A program made the translations under genes and the position numbers. A stretch of DNA of 64,000 nucleotides from Phragmites australis (lineage: Eukaryota > Streptophyta > Magnoliopsida > Poales > Poaceae). Shown in pieces: positions 58,949 to 64,000 of this stretch. A model generated the notes under the pieces. The model saw only the letters and a program-made list of their open reading frames with translations. It ran no database searches and was not told the origin of the DNA. Location of the stretch: contig NC_084927.1 in the NCBI RefSeq assembly GCF_958298935.1, forward strand, positions 32,252,001-32,316,000. The letters are read 5' to 3'. The stretch's first letter is position 1; every line of letters starts with the position of its first letter.

Positions 58949-60916
58949 GTTACTACAGAAATGATTTAGTATGACACCCATGTACAGACGTCTATTTAGA
59001 GCTATCTGTGCAAAAAGTATCACAAACGATTCTAAAATAGAACCGTCTAAAAAATGATGAGTAGTTTCTTCGAAGTGGGACGCTTTAGTACAGATAGTTC
59101 GTATTTAAGAATCGTTTGTACTAGTAATATAGACAGCTCTAAAATGTGACTGTCTATACTAATAATGTAGTTCAGACGGTTTTAACTGTGGAGTGTCCCG
59201 CATTACACACTACTAGAGCATCACTCAGTACAAACGGTCTCAATTGTGGTGTGTCCCGCATTACACCCTATTGGAGCGTCCCCCACGCGTTCACTACTAT
59301 ATCCTCAGACAACCCTTCTCCGACTCCAACCCTAGCCCATAAGTCATTTTTGCTTGAGTTGTCCTTATCCCCTCGCATGTTTTCCCCAAGCTATAGAAAA
59401 GAGCAACGGCTTGAAGGCGACCAGTTTCCCCCTGACGCCGGTGTTGGAGTGGAGGGTGGCCAGCTGACAGTGGCGGGCTCATAGTTTCCTAGGTATTCTA
59501 GCTTGTAGATCTAGGTAGCTTAGGTCGTCAGCCCATAGTGATGTGGTTGTGTGGTGTGTTTTGCCTCTACTGGGACCTCTCCAATAGCGCCGTTGCGTTT
59601 AGTTCTCTGTTAGGTAGTGATGCTTCAGTTGGTGCTCCATTTGGTGAGGTTCCAGTAAGTCCTTTCCTCTCCCTCGCATTGCTCTCCTTGTTCGTCCTCG
59701 GCGTTGGTGCCGATTCCGATGGGCAGGGCCGCGGGTTGTTGCTAATTGTTTTGTTTCGTTTTGTTTCGGTTGGATCTGTGTGGTAGGTTTCGAGATGAAG
59801 TCGAGGGTGAGGTCCAACAGTGATGACTCCAGGTACCATCCGATCCGGCCGCTTCGTTGCTCCATTCTCGTTGTGTTTTGCAGTGGTTTCGATTAGTTTC
59901 GATTGGGTTTTGATGATGTTTCGTTGTTGTTGTTGGTGGTGGTGGTGGTGGTGGTGGTGAAGTCTCGGTTAGGAAGACCAAGGCCAAGAAGGACCCAAAC
60001 AAGCCCAAGAGGCCTCCGAGCTCGTTCTTTGTCTTCATTTGAGTGTTGGATTCGTGTGTTTTCTTATGCGGATATTTTGGCGTCAATTGTGAGTTCGTTC
60101 TAATCGATTTGATCTTGTTCGATTTTTGCAGGGAGGGGTTCAGGAAGGACTACAAGGAGAAGCACCCCCAATGTGAAGCAAGTCTCTGTGGTAAGCATCG
60201 ATTCGATTCGAAATTCTACGTTGATTTCGCTGTGAAACTTGCATTCTGATTCATGTGCTTTCGTGGATCACAGATTGGCAAGGCAGGTGGCGACAAGTGG
60301 AAGCCAATGTCTGAATTCGTTCATCTTTGGGCTACCTACGTCATGCATATATCTCGCGGTTACTTGCTGCTGCATTAGATCTACAAAATTGTTGATGCCT
60401 AGCGCTAGCCCGGTTGTTTGGTTATTGTTAGTTCTCTGATTATGCTCAAATGAATGGTGATGCGCTCATGTTGTGGAGTTCGAGTTGGAGTTAGCTTGCT
60501 CACTGGTTACCATGTTTTTCTTTTATGATGATAACACTTGCACTTGCTAATCTTATATACACACAACTTTTTTGAATGTGTGGAGAGGCATGCATACTCA
60601 ATTTATGACAAGTTTCTCAAGCTCCATGAACAAATGATTAGTAGAGACAAGCTTGCTCAATTTATGACCACTTTTATTTTTTTGGTATTATTTATCTTAG
60701 GACAAACGGTTCTAAATTGAAATTGTCTATACTAATCATTTGTACAGACTGTTTTTATAGACAATTCCAGTTTAGAACCGTCTGTACTAATTATTTGTAC
60801 ATACGGTTTAAAACTCGTATGTATAAAACTGATTTGTACAGACTCTTTTTCACATACAGTTAAAAAAAACATCGGATTTTCGAACCGTCTATGCAAATCT
60901 TTTCTCTAGTAGTAAC
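58949..60916. mobile_element. CACTA-like element carrying HMGB gene fragments
   Basis: Left end (G)TTACTACAGAAATGATTT; right end, inverted, (G)TTACTACTAGAGAAAAGATTT. Subterminal copies of AACCGTCT/AGACGGTT and CTATACTAAT occur at both ends (59,025-59,170 and 60,705-60,890), as in CACTA elements, though the outermost bases are TTACTA instead of CACTA. An internal ~66-bp pair lies at 59,177-59,280 (GTGTCCCGCATTACAC twice). ACG on both sides (58,947-58,949; 60,918-60,920) is a possible 3-bp target duplication. The interior is a host-gene segment, so this is a Pack-type element. Confidence 0.72.
59795..60315 (+). pseudogene. Captured HMGB (HMG-box) gene segment, four exon pieces
   Basis: Exon 1, 59,795-59,832, encodes MKSRVRSNSDDSR-like sequence up to a GT donor. 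Exon 2, 59,963-60,038, encodes SVRKTKAKKDPNKPKRPPSS plus FFVF. Exon 3, 60,132-60,190, encodes FRKDYKEKHP and then, with one extra C in the C-run, loses frame; it ends at a GTAAG donor. Exon 4, 60,274-60,315, encodes IGKAGGDKWKPMSE and stops being recognisable. The three introns are kept, so the segment was taken from genomic DNA, not retroposed. The protein family (plant HMGB, one HMG box binding and bending DNA) is recognised from these motifs. Frameshifts and the missing 3' exons make it non-functional. It lies inside the CACTA-like element. Confidence 0.87.
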
Positions 60917-63900
60917 AACGTATAGCAACACAAAAGATTGAACTAAATCGGTGTATTATACTATTGCAAAAATTAAATAGAGCAACACAGACACGCACAT
61001 GAGAGAGAGTAACCAAAATTCAAAAATTCAAACAAACCATAAGTGTGTGAATAAGGTCAATGTTTGAATTTGCGGCATGTGTGAAAAAAATTAGAAGAAC
61101 CAAGACACGAGGGTGTACATTTAAGTTTAATCTTCAAATGAACCATGTTTGATTTTATGTTTATTTGAAATTTTTAGAAACAAATATTTGGGGTACACGT
61201 TCTGAATTTGTTTGCAAATTTCAGAGGCATATGAAAGCAGCGAGAACAAAAAAAAGTTGCCCACCTGCACACGGATCATGCGAAAGAGAGGGCATCGTGA
61301 ATTCGTGATTCATTACTCGTGAGCATATTTTAAGGAAAATTTTACGGTAGTCTCGGAGAAACTCGAGTTATCTATTTTTTTAATCAGATAGTCTAGATTG
61401 ATTAGAATACTACTCATTATTTAGAGGTAGAATAAGTAGTATATGAGAAGAGTATATGTAGTATAAGGGTATTTTTTGGAAAAAAAAGAAATGACATGGT
61501 AGTTATATCGTGCAAATTTATAGGTTTAATGTTTAGACTGGCTTGAATGCTGATTATTTGTTTGAACGATTATTTAGGGATTAGGTATAAAAAAAAGATT
61601 GCAGTGTTCTTTAATGGTATAGTGGGTAAATATTAACATTATTGTAGTAATTACAGAAATATCCAATCACGTGAACGGTCAGATTAAATTTATACTACCT
61701 CTTAGCAATAGGTAGTATGGATCACCGTAAAAGAGCTCTTTTTTTTTATAGGGATAGCATTTTTATGAGAGAAAATTGTCATATCAACTAATAAAAGTAT
61801 TTTCAGTTATAAAACAACCCTCCCTTTTCTAATCTCCAGGCGGAAAGAAGGGTAGCGATAATTAGGCATGGATGTCGAGGCAGCTCGGCTGTCCAGCTCG
61901 TTTAGGAACCGAGTAAAAGGCTGGTTCCGCTCGGCTTATTAAGCTTGTGAGCAAGACCTACTGAAAACAGCACAAACATATATTCTAAATAGCTGAAATA
62001 TCTCAATTTAAAATAACTCAAACATGAACTAGAAGCTCAACAAAATAGTAGGCAATATAGCTCAAAATGAAAGAGTTCTAAATAAGTAGGTATTAGCGCA
62101 TTACATAAAGTTCCAACTTCTAAATAGAAGAATTAGACGTCCAAGTTCTTCATAAAATGAAATCTGCTAAAAGAACTTAACAAATAATTAAATGTGCATT
62201 TGGTTCGAGCGCAAGGTTAGATAGGATAATATCATTCTTGTTTTTTTATAGGATGATCTATTTTTTTATTTGGTTAGGTTAGGTAGAATGGTCTACTTTT
62301 TTATTTAGTTGATATGATTAAAGTGGATAAGATAAATCAGTTTTCTATTTAATTAGATGAATATGATGTGATGAATGATTATAATGACCTTTCGGATAAG
62401 CTTACCCCCGAGCACCAATTATCAGCGTAACTTTGATCGCTGCGCTGTCTTCGTTAACCAGCTGATGGGCCCTACATTTCATGCCAATGATGTATTCAAC
62501 AGTACAACCACTTCCTATTTCACCATTATATAAAGCTAATGGCTGTTACTGGTCGCAGCAACAGGGAGAAGAAGGCCAGGTCAGTCGGAACCGAATGATT
62601 TTGTCTTCAGTAAAGGTTCAAAGAAGTGCAGGGGGTTGAGAGTGGAGGGCACCTTGTTCTTTTTGTTGCTGCCGCCGCTGCCGCCGCCGCCATTTCTCAT
62701 CGTTCCACTGGGGGAGCAGAGCGCTGATGCAGCCAGGCCAAGCAACGGCTCTTCTGTACCCTGCTCTTGACCTCTATATTCTCAACGCAAGATGAGCGCA
62801 GGTGAGGCTTGAGGCATGCGGCCTGTGTGCGTGCGCACAGAAGGCCCAGGTGGGCAACGCGCGTGTGGCCGAGGCCCAGAGGAGCTGGACCATGCGGCTG
62901 GAGTTGGAGTCGGCCACGTCCTGTGCTGGGATCGGCAAATAAATAGGCATCGGGGGTGCCGAACAGTACCGAGCCAAAGAGAAATAGGAGATTAGATGAG
63001 AAAAAAAATAGGGTTTTGTGAGAAAACTTTTAGGATATTTTAGAGATGCATGTTGTAACCTATCCATAACAATGAAGTACAAATTTTGTAAGTTTCTCTC
63101 CGTGTTTATTGTGTTCATCGTTTTACGGTTATTTTCGATGAATCGTTTCATCGTTGCAATTTGTGTTGTTTTGATCATCCAAAATCATCATCAAGCATCA
63201 AGCTAACTCTTAGAAAAATTTAGTTGGTCAAATTTTAGTAATTCTTAAATTATTTACATTTGATCTATTTTTGTTACAGTGCCGTAGTCTGTTTGTGAAT
63301 TTTATGTATTTAATACCAGAGATCCGATTGACTTGATTATTGTAGGAATAGTTTTGTATGATTGTCTAGTTTCTACATTAAAAAATAGGGCAATCTAACG
63401 ATTAGATTTTTCTGGGCATCGATTTTAGTGATATGATAGCTATCTGTCCAGAACTGAATTTCGCGAATAAATCGAATGTTTGTTTAAAGTGGTTTAAATT
63501 TTGAATTTAGTTTTCGCAATTATTCACCCCTCTTATTGGGTAATTTGCATGTATTCTATCCTACACTTCTGCTAATCCAGTAGATAACCAATCAACCAGC
63601 AACAAGTAATCTGACTGCCATGAACTTCAGTCAATGTTATGAGATAATCCATCCCCCAAGCGTACGAATATCAAGTATCATGGTAACATAATAGAGAACA
63701 TTTTCAAACCTATAGCTCTGAAAACAATTTTTCAAAGGCCATAAGGAACTAACAATGTATCAATGGTCAAGCATGAGGCATCATATAAGAATTATCATTT
63801 ACACATGTATGCAACATGATTGTTGGCTGGTAATATCATCAACTGTATGCAAATATCACTAGATAACATGTTGCTGAAACTTTTTGTTGTGATCGTGATC

Positions 63901-64000
63901 GCAGTGAGCAGTGAAATAGTTGTTGATGTAATAACTATTCATCCTTTTTTATTTTGGGTGAGTAGGATATTTATAGGCATACCTTAACTACTCCCTTTAT
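60917..64000. other. Intergenic DNA at the right end of the window
   Basis: No gene is supported. 61,330-61,740 resembles a MITE (GTCTCGGAGAAACTCG..., TAGGTAGTATGG). 62,190-62,400 has TTGGTTCG/TTTGGTTAGG words of the kind seen at MITE ends. 62,540-62,990 is GC-richer, with a (GCCGCC)n-like tract at 62,668-62,692 and short open frames that I cannot assign. The rest is AT-rich. Confidence 0.4.

Overview
The window is nuclear DNA of a grass, most likely a panicoid cereal or a relative. It has no operon structure, a large load of LTR retrotransposons, CACTA elements, MITEs and foldback repeats, and three intact intron-less AP2/ERF transcription-factor genes of the DREB type. The third gene (57,609-58,337) carries the complete CBF/DREB1 signature and resembles rice DREB1G as I remember it. 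The other two (19,616-20,206 and 44,019-44,609) are 95% identical paralogues of a different DREB branch (A-4-like, ERF group III) and lack the CBF signature. No tRNA, rRNA or CRISPR array was recognised.

Layout: 1-7,336 is the 3' part of a Ty3/gypsy element with broken pol, a 107-bp tandem array, an antisense ORF of the plant 'putative gypsy type transposon' family and a 626-bp 3' LTR. It lies in or beside a decayed ATL-type RING-H2 gene (7,411-9,740). From about 12.4 kb onward the window is a decayed tandem segmental duplication of an ancestral block '5' flank - A-type DREB gene - CBF gene'. Copy 1 has pieces at 12.4-13.4, 17.4-20.6, 22.97-23.39 and 28.88-29.05 kb. Copy 2 has pieces at 34.9-36.1, 41.05-45.15, 47.16-47.41 and 57.13-58.3 kb. 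In copy 1 the CBF gene is gone: only its promoter survives, split by a reverse-oriented Copia element (23.4-28.87 kb), and the homology stops just upstream of where the TATA box should be. In copy 2 the CBF gene is intact, but about 9.7 kb of foreign DNA (47.41-57.13 kb) separates it from the A-type gene. That DNA includes remnants of a plant-mobile-domain gene and a GRF-zinc-finger gene.

Other mobile DNA: CACTA-type elements at 14.7-16.7 and 58.95-60.92 kb, the second carrying four exons of an HMGB gene with their introns; one end of a CACTA element at 38.3 kb; a MITE, a short insertion with a 16-bp target duplication and a filler insertion, all in the 5' flank of the second A-type gene; and three related long-hairpin elements (20.68-21.68, 30.47-31.83, 45.15-45.92 kb). 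Two of the hairpins sit just 3' of the two A-type genes.

Functionally, the three intact genes are predicted nuclear DNA-binding activators of the DREB class, which recognise DRE/CRT (CCGAC core) sites in cold, drought or developmental responses. This follows from family knowledge and was not tested here. The remainder is transposon, repeat and pseudogene sequence.
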